A DNA stretch of 64,000 bases from Aplysia californica (lineage: Eukaryota; Mollusca; Gastropoda; Aplysiida; Aplysiidae), in contig NW_004797279.1 of assembly GCF_000002075.1 (NCBI RefSeq), positions 243,532-307,531 on the forward strand. The letters are read 5' to 3'. The notes under the pieces are model-generated. The model ran no database searches and was not told the DNA's origin. It worked only from the letters and a program-made list of their open reading frames with translations. The first letter of the stretch is position 1; each line of letters opens with the position of its first letter. The translations under genes were made by a program, and so were the position numbers. Of the stretch, positions 35,206 through 45,358 are shown in pieces.

Positions 35206-36523
35206 TTTCTGTGTTGATGCTGAATCTTTGTATGTTGATGTTCTGGTATATATACAAAAAATTTCCCTAGCGGATCAACAAAGTTTATCTTATCTTAATA
35301 GATATGTACATATATTACAGAATTTAAAAAATAGAATAAGATTAACGTGAAGAGATAGCATGACAGGTGAAGTTCATTATATATATCATGATAACAAGAG
35401 ACCAAAACCATTAAAGATTAATGATTAAGAAAGAGGAATAGCAGAAAGGGTAAGTGGGACGTGTAGCTCAGACAGGCAGGAAGAGGTAGCAACAATTGCT
35501 GTATAGTACACAAAACAAATCTTGTCAATACACGAAGAGTTAATACCAGCCTCCAAAAACACACACGTGTAAACCAAGCACAAAATTTCATGCCACTATC
35601 CGCACTCTGTGAATAGTGATAAGAAATTAGTGGATCTGCAGAGAGCTTGGTGATAGAAGTCTTCCTACCAAAATAAACCGCAAACCAATATATCTAAGCC
35701 ATTAGACGCATCAAAAATTTGATTTGCAGAAGCAATTTGCAATTATCATTTAATGGTAGCGTACACCTGCTATTGCTGTAACTGTAAGAACATGCTACTC
35801 TCAGTTTGTGCCATATAAAGTGCCATACGGCAAACTGTCAAGGAAGACTAATTTCAATTAATTATAGGAAATGGTAGCCCACATTTTTTTACTCTGGCAT
35901 ATGACAAATTATCAAAATCCAAAATAGAAGAGAGATTTCCAAATACTGACATATTGGGAACATTAAACAACGAGGGAATTTTTTTTACGAAGAGCAAACA
36001 GACACTGTAAACTCCATGGCGGAAGGTAGGCCTACCCATGTAACCAATTTCTACTCGCATTTCCAACAGATTTTGTTCCGTGCAGAGTAGAACCCGAAAG
36101 GAGGCGGGGATGAGCATTATGACAGGGTTGGACAAGGTCTGTCTGTCTGTCAGTGGCAGACTAAAAAGTAAAAAGTCAGATTCTGAATTCAATCCCCTAT
36201 TCCCTTTTTTTCCTTAAAGGGCTTAGGAAAGCAGTTGATTCTAAGTTCATCTAAAGCTTTAATGGAGGTGGGGGGGACACAAAGAATTTTCTTTCATTAA
36301 GTACTCTTGAGGTCTCATGTCTTATTTAGCACCAACAGAAGACCAAAAATGCCCATCATATGAAAAGATGAGTGAATCATCAACAACACAAAAGTACAAT
36401 GGAGTCTGTTTATAATGAACTCACAAAGACCTAACAAAAAAAAAATCTTACAACTAGAGAAATATTTGACAAAATGTCTCAACTTTTAAGGGGAGGTGAA
36501 GAAATGATATCAACATCCTGAGA
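35206..36523 (-). other. Downstream region / 3' UTR of the securin-like gene
   Basis: No exon found. Part of it is probably 3' UTR. An open frame at 35854-36192 (minus) has no recognisable domain. Confidence 0.4.
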
Positions 36524-39500
36524 TTAAAGTTCCATGGCGGATGTGTTGAGACTGCCAGGCATGACCTGCAAATGTCCAAGTGATAAAGAGGTGTCGGGTG
36601 ACGGGGTCAAAGAGAGGCTAGAATCCTCCTCTATGGGACTTGTCAAAAAAGATGGTCTAGCTTGCTGTCCACTCGTCTCTTGATTGGACGACTGGCGCCC
36701 TGAAGATTCTGAGGCACTAGCATCAACCTCCGGTAGTGGTACCAAGAGAGAAAACAGGTCGGCCTCTGGCATTGCCTCAACTGCGGTGGTGAGAGGAGGA
36801 AGAAAAAACTATTTCAATAAAAAAGAAATTTTTATTTAGCATAGATGTAACAAAATTCAATAAAAAAGAAATTCTTATTAGCATAGATGTATCAAAATTC
36901 AACCCTGCCTCCCCAAAATCCTAGCTGGACGTTATGATTACAGATTATTCAGTTTATTGATACGACATAATTTACACTTGGATAAATTTATCTTGAATAC
37001 AAGTCGAGATATTCACGATTGAACCAAGTGGGGGTTGCCCGGTTTCAAAGGTAAAATTAGCGAGAAAATGGCGCCAAACTCTGGTGGCTTCCAAAGAGTC
37101 CTTGGAAACTGTAAATTTACATATTTGTGTCTTTAATCAACGTTTTTAAGTAAAAGTCACACAGCAAATTGTTTTTAAACGGAAATAAAAAGTACTGAGC
37201 CAAAAACTAAAAATTCTATAAAAATTGCCAAGGGGAAAGAAAAATGCCATTTTCTTCAATTTCATTATTTTGACGCGCGCCAGATTTCACCTCGCTGCCT
37301 CACATATTTGTAACAACAAGTATGACGATACAGAAAAAATGTCCAAGTTGATAGGCTCACGACCCCTCATAATACATGACTATAACGGGACTTTTGGTTT
37401 CAGAAGAAAAATCCCGCTGTAGGCAAGTTCCTGCTAAAGGAATGCAAAGGGGAATTACCGAAAAATTTCTTTAAAATCCACATGATTACCTCCCTTCCAT
37501 ATCAATAAAATTTGCGCTTATTAAGATTAGTCTTCCTTTTCATGTCAACTTCATTGATGATCTCGGCCTTAAATTCGGGTCAGAAAACAAAATTTTACAC
37601 TAATAGAAGCGGAACTCCTCTCTCGTGATCGTTGATTCGCTGTGAGGAATTGAAACTAAAACATGGCGGCATGGTGAGGGCAGCGTTGGCTGCGCCGGAC
37701 AGCGAGGCTTCGCGTTGCAATGCACGCTGATGCTAGTGATAGGGCTTGGAAGACACCTTACATCAGTATTTTAAAACTGTCTTCAAAGAGGAAATATAGT
37801 GAAATAGTACATTTTTATTGCCAACTATGTAGAGTGTTATAATTGGCAATGTTACAAACAATGTTTTCGTGTTGGTTTGTTTTTTTAATGATGGGATGGG
37901 GATCTAGATCTACTCACTCACAATACACTTGATAATAAAAATAGGCTAATTGTGAACATTAATTCTGTTGGCAAAATATCTAGATCTAGTCTTCATTAGT
38001 AGGCCTACTACGATAAAGGGGACACTGACTCTAACATGCTTACAACAACTACTTGTCATTAAACGTAAGGCCATCCACAGCAAGGAAAAAGAATATAAAG
38101 GCCTTTTCTCCAATTTACTAGAAAGAGATCAATAAATTAAGTTTATATTGAGGAAAATTGGTAAGAGTTCCACGGTGCTCGCAACTGCATAAGGTCATAT
38201 GAGCGCGCAGGACACACCAAACATTTTCAGTTGATAGAAAATTTTGCTCGGGTGGTGGCCAAAGATTACTCAAATCGATTTTGGATCACTAAGGGATCTT
38301 TCACGTACGCAACTTGCACACAGGACCTCTGAGATTTTTTGCCCTTGTCCGAGAAGGCTAGAGGTAGACATTACCTACCATAAGATCAGGGGTGTGGCTA
38401 GAAGACAGTACTAAGAAGGAGCTAAGGAGAAGCAGTACAAAGACCTGTAGAAAGAATCAGGAGCTCACAAGAGGGGGCAAAGGAGGAGAGGGGGTGCAGG
38501 CAGAAAGTGGAGACGAATGCACACGACAGAACATTGTTAGAGAGCAGGAAAGGATGTGAAAGAAAATCTCAGAAAAGAAAATTTTCCGTCGCTATCCGGA
38601 TACAAACTCGAGACCTATTGAATGAGAGGCGAATCACCTTAACCTCTTGGCTACAAGAGCCCCCTTAGTAGTCATTTTTAACCTTCTGATTTGCACATGG
38701 GAATGTAAAGAACCATCAGAACGTCACCAATTTTTAAACGTTTTTTAAACACGGATTCTCTTTGTCAGTCTTTGTGGAAGTTTACTGCCCCACAAGACGC
38801 AAAAGCCATTTCAAAGATGGACAATACGCTGTCCAGTTTCTCTGGTCTATTTTTAGTTAAAACACCCTCAGCACATGGGTGGGCATAAAAGTAATTTTAA
38901 AAAGAGCCAGACAGAAGGAAAGTAAGTGAGAAATTAAGATGTCACCCAACCTCTACAGGTGGCCCAAAAGGTTTAGTCTTACAATCCGTTTAAGACAAAC
39001 CAAGGTAACACTATAACAAGTGTAAAGCCTTTGTGGAGGGAGATGGTCATTAAACTTTTACCTTCTGGTTCAGGCATCGGGATGTCCAGAGAATCGCTAC
39101 TAAGATTCGGGTCGCTGAGATCTGACTCACTGTCTGGGATCAGACCAAAGAGGCAAGGCGGCCTCCAAGAAAACAGTTTATCCACATACGTGCTGAGCCT
39201 CTCAGTTCGAGGGAAAATACTGTCTGAGTCATCTGAAAAGATTTCAGTGTTCAGAAATTATACAATAAACAAACAAAGTCTGAAGTTGAGGTAATGGCAA
39301 TGGCACAAACCACTAGGTAGTATTAAGCACTAATTTTAGTATAAATTTTAAAATCTAACCCACTTTTCACTTCGCTGCCTGCACCCCCCTCCCCCCCCCA
39401 CCCAAATACAAACTTGAAATAAAATGGTGACAAAGTACTAAGACACAACATCAGTTGCTTTTATTTTTTTCATGTTCTACACTTTTCTATCAACATTATA

Positions 39501-42500
39501 AACAACAGCTGACCCTCCATGGAGGTGAAGTCTCATGTGTCTATTGAACCACCAACTTTTACTTTTAACATCTTGGTCTGAACGTAAATCATTGCTCAAT
39601 TGTAAAAAAATATTGAGAAATAAAATCTGACATCCCTGCACCAACAAAATTTTGCCATTACTACACCAATAACCTTTGTTAAACCGAATGTGGGAAAGAG
39701 AAACTAGTCAAAATTGTCCTAGATGGCCGTCCACTGTCAAGAAGAAAAGCAGTTTGTCTCTTAGATAGGTGGACATCTTGAAAAAATAAGGCTTTAGGGG
39801 GTTCTTATGCGATGAAATAGTTGTAAGAGAGGCTGAAAAAGACTACATCTCAAAAATCCATAAGTATGACCCGAATCTGGACTTTCAGGGTGCAGCTCCC
39901 CCCCCCCCCCCTTAACTGAAAAAAAGGGGGCTGGGGGTTGTTTTATGTTGATTCAGATACAGTAAAAATTAAATTTACTGCTTTTTGTATTTAGGGCTTC
40001 ATCTTTAAACACTTCCAAAATACGGCACCCTATAGTGCATATCAGTCACCAGCCCGTGCAGTCTCAGTGAGTAAAACAAAAACAAAACTTACATTCCTCG
40101 TCATCCTCTGGTATCGATGGATCAGGATAAGAGGGAGACGGTTGCTTTGTGCTGATGCTTGGTTGCACTTTGGGTGGCTTATTATCAGCCTCTGGTTCCT
40201 TTGTTTTTTTGGGCAACTTTTTCTGAAAAATAAAGAATAGAAAAAAAAAAAAACGCTTTACGGTGTAGTGTTATCAAATAATTATTTCAATTCCCAGTTA
40301 GAAAAACACAAGCGCATATTTTGCCCTTTCATACCGCACTTTTTCCATAATAGTGACTAATAAAGTTTTCCAAGTGTTCATACATTCCAAAAGTGTTGTG
40401 TAATTCAAGAGCCACTGATTTCAGCTAACCGTTTCTCAAATCAATACTTTCCTCTCAGCTCAGACAGCAAATGTGCAAAGAAAGTCACAACTGCATTACA
40501 TCTGCATCTCTTTCCTTTACACAGAAAGTCCAGCCAAACATCTCAGAGGACCATTTCTAAAAATGTCCATATTTTTTTGTTTGAGTAAAGAGAAGCACAT
40601 CAACACAATAACAGTCATTTAGTACTGGGAAAAAGTAAGCAAACAGACAGAACCAACAGATCATTTAGGAAACAAGCTTTGACCCTGCCCATCAGAAAGA
40701 ATAAGAAAAAGAAACTTGAGAATTGAAATCAAGCACTTAACTACTTCACCACTGACATCATCAACTCATTAGATCATTTAGGAAACAGGCTTTGACCCTG
40801 CCCATCAGGGTCAACGCAGGCCAAGAGGGATACAACATCCCTGCAGAAAGAAAGAGATACTTGAGATTTGAATTCAAGCACCTAACTATTTCAAAACAGA
40901 CATCAGTAAATGATAATCATTTTTGCTTACAAAAGCTTGACAAGTTTGCATAAAGAAATTTCCCTGCAACGGAAATGTATTCACTTACCAGCAACCTTAG
41001 GAAACAAAAAAAAGGGCTGTAATAATAATACAACCAGCTTTTCCAGCTGTAAAAGAATATTGAATTCAGACAGCTGGTCTATTTTTTTTTTATAGTAGAG
41101 GGTTTTACGACGCTCGCAACTGCATAAGGTCAAATATGAGCGCCAAGGGGTGGGTGTCAACAGAGAAATCTTTACAGGGAATCAGACTTAGACTGCTCAC
41201 CTCTCTAGCTGCAACAGCACAAGGTCTGCTTCGACTATCAAGGCACCCCAAAATAGCAGGTCACAAGAGAGTGATAAACATACAAAAAAAGTAGAGGAAA
41301 ATGACAATAATAGTAAGGATCAGGAAAGAAAAAGCAGCAGTTCCCTGTTGTAGATCAGGCACAGTTATGAGAGTGACATGAGTCAGCCCATTTACAATTC
41401 TACTATGCTTGAACGAGAAATGTCCCCCCTTTGGGAATGGCCTAAAGTCACTTCAGTCAGTGGCACTGCCCCGGGGGGTAGAGCTGGTCTAATATTAACC
41501 TTCCATCACAAGATGCAATAACAACATAATGCAGGATAGACATCTCTAAACTTTATGAGCACCATCAAAAGCTCAAAACGTTTTTCAAAGAATCAATAAA
41601 CTACCAGAGATCTACTTTCTTTCATATTACACCGAACAACAAAGTAGGTCCCAAAGAGAGAACAACATTACACTTACACGAAATACTTTTTTGGCCTCTG
41701 GTTTCTTGACCTCATCAGTTTTATTCTCCACTCCACTGGAAATTTTCAGCCCAGGTTTGTTCGGCTTAGACAATTCCCCAGATAAACCTGACTCCTTGCC
41801 AAGACCAACTTTCTTTGACAGCTGTTGATCATTGTTGACATCAAACAGAGCTTTGCGTGGTGTAGGCTGGGTTAGCTTTTTGTCCCCTGTAGCAAAAAAA
41901 ATAAAAATAAGATATTATAATTTTTTTTAAACATAAACATGAGATTTTGACACATTAAATAATTCATCCAATGATACATTCACTGTACACAAAACCGTAT
42001 GTAATTCACATGACTGCTATAAGAAGGAGAAAATATACAAATGTACAGTTCATAGAAGAGTAGCTTTTATAGTCTTTTGAGAAACATCTGAAGCCTGAAG
42101 TGTATCATTTACAGTAATTTGCACCAATAGCGTTAAGCAAATCAAATTTATACTTCACTTTATGCCCATTGGGTGTGTGTATCATATCATGTGTGTGTTT
42201 TTTAATCTTTAACATTCCTGATTCATTCTCACAAAAACCAAAAACAAAACCCATGTGGACAATCTGGAAAACATGATGAGCCAATACTTCAAGTTTTACC
42301 TCATCATAAAGAAGCCTTGTGATGCGAGAGAAGCATGTCAAACTGCACATTAACAAAAATGATTAGTCTATCAAATTTGGTGGTTGAAGACAACTATCTA
42401 AATTTAAAGTGTGATGTCACAAGAGCTGTAACTGCCAACCATTAGTCCAAGATATATTATTTGCGGATCAAAAGGTTTTTTTTAATGTTACAAGTAACTT

Positions 42501-42602
42501 ACGCCGAGGCCCAAAGCCCTTGAGCACACTGCCTTTGTTGAAAACTGCTGCTGGGGTCGCATTCTCTTTGTCAACATGGACTTCAAATCCGATTGCAGCC
42601 AT
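36524..42602 (-). CDS. PTTG1: Securin-like protein (PTTG1 type), five coding exons
   Basis: Securin is the inhibitory chaperone of separase. It is destroyed by APC/C at anaphase onset to release sister chromatids. Coding exons on the minus strand: 42602-42503, 41886-41678, 40222-40093, 39232-39062 and 36780-36524. All have AG/GT borders and matching phases, giving 288 aa (human about 200). Visible: VDKENATPA near the N-terminus with a KEN box at 12-14; TPRKALFDVNN at 42-52, a destruction box (R44, L47) in the same setting as the vertebrate RKALGTVNR; a Lys/Pro-rich middle; then an acidic stretch (PEDDEEYDSDS, about 140-151) and IFPRTERLSTYVDKLFSW, where separase contacts are expected; then a Ser/Pro-rich tail with SP/TP sites. 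The extra C-terminal length is mostly low-complexity Ser/Thr/Glu sequence. The start ATG directly follows a likely 5' UTR acceptor (TTATTCCAG at about 42624). Securins diverge fast, so the name rests mainly on the KEN and D-box context. Confidence 0.78.
38158..38675 (-). repeat. tRNA-derived SINE, group 'L', full length
   Basis: On the minus strand the tRNA-like head reads GGGGGCTCTTGTAGCCAAGA, GGTTAAGGTGATTCGCCTC (A-box region), GGTCTCGAGTTTGTATCC (B-box region). The body matches 1-345, followed by the terminal module GCGCTCATATGACCTTATGC and GTTGCGAGCACCG. At about 515 bp it is the only copy with both tRNA head and LINE-type tail. It lies inside intron 4 of the securin-like gene. Confidence 0.85.
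39706..39790 (+). repeat. Tigger-like terminal fragment
   Basis: GTCAAAATTGTCCTAGATGG, then CGTCCACTGTCAAGAAGAAA and AGGTGGACATCTTG parallel the copies at 24214 and 55840. In an intron of the securin-like gene. Confidence 0.6.
40572..40665 (-). repeat. SINE fragment, group 'T'
   Basis: AAAGAGAAGCACATCAACAC and ATAACAGTCATTTAG match 13960-14045 and, inverted, 27826-27955. Confidence 0.6.
40660..40890 (-). repeat. tRNA-like SINE, family 4, partly duplicated
   Basis: The minus strand reads GTGCTTGAATTCAAATCTC (B-box region), GGGATGTTGTATCCCTCTTG, GACCCTGATGGGCAGGGTC. Part of the unit (AGGCTTTGACCCTGCCCATC plus the tRNA-like end) is repeated in tandem at about 40675-40760. Confidence 0.65.
41098..41475 (-). 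repeat. SINE-like element, group 'M'
   Basis: Reverse-strand homologue of 8340-8765. The 3' hairpin end lies at 41098-41150, with GAGCG../CGCTC-type arms. In the intron between exons 2 and 3 of the securin-like gene. Confidence 0.8.
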
Positions 42603-42748
42603 TCTGGAATCTGTAATCTTGGTTCACAACTGGAATAAAAAGTACAAGAAAATGAAACATGTCTAAAAATAAAGAGTTATTCTAGAAACCTGAAAGATAT
42701 CAAGACATTTCAAAAGAAGACTCGAGTCCCATGAAAAAATGTTACGAA

Positions 42749-43240
42749 GTCTAGCCGTACTTAGATCTAGGTTTGGCCCTATCGACTCAAGCCTGTTAAG
42801 TACACAGGTCTCATTAGATCTAGATCTAGTAATTATTCAGGTTCAAATACATGCAAGTCAGTAAGGCACCTTTTGGTTTTGTCTGAAATATAAATACTTT
42901 AGGCATTGCAAACTAAAAATTTAATTTACAATTCAGCCATCAATATTAAGTACGGCTAGCCTGACAGTCTAGCCGTAGTTAAGTACGGTTAGCCTGGCTG
43001 TCTACCCGTACTTAAGTACGTCTAGACGGCAGTCTAGCCGTACTTATCTTAGAAAGGCCCTATTAACATTAGAAAACAGGAGGTTTTTAAAAATACATGC
43101 ACTGTCATTAAGGCACCTGGTTTTGTCTCAAATACAAATACTTAAGGTACTGCACACTAAAATTTACAATTCAGTAGGCCTATTTCTTTTAAATGGTCAG
43201 TCTAGCCATCATATTTAGAATAAGTACGGCTAGCCTCTTC
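42749..43240. mobile_element. Twin MITE, copy 1 (AGTCTAGCCGTACTT ends)
   Basis: Two related units side by side, each starting AGTCTAGCCGTACTT and ending with the complement AAGTACGGCTAG. Unit 1 (about 42749-42962) contains CAGTAAGGCACCTTTTGG. Unit 2 (about 43029-43240) contains the diverged CATTAAGGCACCTGG. Between them CTAGCCGTACTTAAGTACG-type palindromes repeat several times. The same pair recurs at 44105-44622. Confidence 0.75.
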
Positions 43241-44104
43241 CAAAATGTTATTCGGACTTGGGTCCGGAAAAAAGGAAGTGTCTTCGTTCTATAGATCTAA
43301 CGTTCAGTGCTTCCAATTTTCCGCCATTTTTTAGTTCCCCCCACACCTTATCTGCCGATCCGATGCCAGCCGCCTCATTGATACGCCCCCCCCCCCATGT
43401 TTCCCACTTTCTTTGTTGTAGAAAAGGGTAAAATTGAAGATCAGCAGACCACTTGGCACCTGCATATTATGAGCTGTGTAAAAAAAAAAAAGACAGATTC
43501 ATTCAAATACACAAGCCTGTGTCATCTCGATTGTTTACCAAGAAAAAGTTGTATTGCTGTGTAGAGCCGAGCATACGGCAACTTTTCATTCCATAGACCA
43601 GCGCACAATTCATTATCATGTAGATCTACGTCAAGACAAGCTTATAATTGTAATAATGATCAGTGGCCGGGGGAAAAAAGACGACGCATAGATGTTCAAC
43701 GCCCAGACCGATAGTGCCCCCCCCTCCCCGACATGCACACACAGCCACACGTGTGCAGGCCGCCCATCTGACCCCGACACACTCTAACGAGCCATCTTTA
43801 ATTACTTCTGATGACCCCTTGACAAATATTCATTTAGAATCTAGATCTATTAGAAGCGCTCTATAACTTTTCAGGCCGGCCTCAAATTCATCATAAAAGA
43901 TAAAAACTCGGCTCCTGCACAAAACGCCATTTTGCCCGAAGTGATCCCGGTCTCTACCCAGTCACGAGTGAGGCAGGACAGGAAGCCGGAGTCACGAGTC
44001 ACAGGAAGTCAGAAGTCGGAAGTGATGTCATGCTGGACAAGAATCAGAGTCCGAATGACATTTTTTCATATTCGGACTCGAGTCCGAATAGTCACTTCGG
44101 TACT

Positions 44105-44622
44105 GTCAGTCTAGCCGTACTTTGATCTAGGTTTGGCCCTATCGACTCAAGCCTGTTAAGTACACAGGTCTCATTAGATCTAGATCTAGCAATTATTCAG
44201 GTTCAAATGCATGCAAGTCAGTAAGGCACCTTTTGGTTTTGTCTGAAATACAAATACTTTAAGCATTGCAAACAAAAAAATTTCATTTACAATTCAGCCA
44301 TCAATATTAAGTACGGCTAGACTCTCAGTCTAGCCGTACTTATCTCAGGCCCTATTTATTAACATAGAAAACAGGAGGTTTAAAATACATGCACTGTCAT
44401 TAAATTTAAATTAAATTGTCATTAATTAAGACACCTGGTTTCGTCTCAAATACAAATACTTTAGGTACTGCACACAAAAATGTATATTTACAATTCAGTA
44501 GGCCTAGAATCTATTTTTTTTTTATGACCAGTCTAGCCATCATATTAAGTAAGAATAAGAATAAGTACGGCTTCGGCTAGACTAGACCCAGTACGTCATT
44601 AAAGTACGGCTAGCCTCTTCCT
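44105..44622. mobile_element. Twin MITE, copy 2
   Basis: Same two-unit order as 42749-43240: unit 1 ends AAGTACGGCTAGACT near 44331, and unit 2 follows at once and ends AAGTACGGCTAGCC near 44622. Located between the securin start codon and its putative upstream noncoding exon. Confidence 0.75.
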
Positions 44623-44960
44623 GCGTAGATACTGAGACTAGGAGCCCGGTTACCGTGTGCGTAGATACTGAGACTAGGTGCCCGATTACCTTGTACGTAG
44701 ACACTTCGAATTCAAAATGTGAGTGGCCATACTGAATACTGGTCACTCACACTCATCACACTGTTAAATAAATATGTAAATAGGGCAAGGCCTAAAACTG
44801 AGTTACTGCACTTCTAGAATAAGAATGGCAGCTTCACTTCTCCACGTCCAAGAAAGCACCTTCAATCTTCAGGCTGACTTCAGCATAATACATGTCCAGA
44901 TCTTGTGTTCAGTTTTTGTAAATGTTAATGAATAAACATTATTTTCGGTGTTCCTACTCA

Positions 44961-45358
44961 CCTTGCAATATTATTTGTTTTTGTTTGAACCCTCTTCCCT
45001 ACAATAATGAACAGTGAACAAAATAGTGTGGCGAGCTTGCATTTGACGCTTTACAATTTGATTGGTCGAAGAGTCGAATCGAGCAAATATTGGATACGTA
45101 TAAAACGAGGAGCGAGATTTTACGATACAACTCTTGTATCGAAAAAAAAATCCTCGGAATGCGAGCCGAATTTGTGAGATTAGTTTGGATAATGCTTATT
45201 TAAACGACTACATCAGATGATTCAGGTGTCTTCAAATCATAAGAATTCTATACCGTAATAAATCAATTTAATACATTATTTACAATTTACATCATGTGGC
45301 AGCATGTTTCACTCTTTGTTGTAGGAGGTAAACAGCGGTTACTTAGCAAAGCGTCAAA
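44961..45358. promoter_or_regulatory. Probable divergent promoter of securin-like gene and TMEM128
   Basis: A good minus-strand splice donor (CAAG|GTGAGTAGG at 44960) suggests a noncoding first exon of the securin gene just above it. TMEM128 starts at 45359 on the other strand. Between them are two CCAAT boxes for the minus strand (complements ATTGG at 45061 and 45089, 28 bp apart) and the motif AAAGCGTCAAA in both orientations (inverted at 45042-45052, direct at 45348-45358). Tandem CCAAT boxes at such spacing are typical of NF-Y-bound cell-cycle promoters. The function here is inferred only. Confidence 0.45.

Noticed and set aside
35854-36192. Open frame of 112 codons downstream of securin
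   Set aside because: No recognised domain, no splice support, probably 3' UTR or intergenic.
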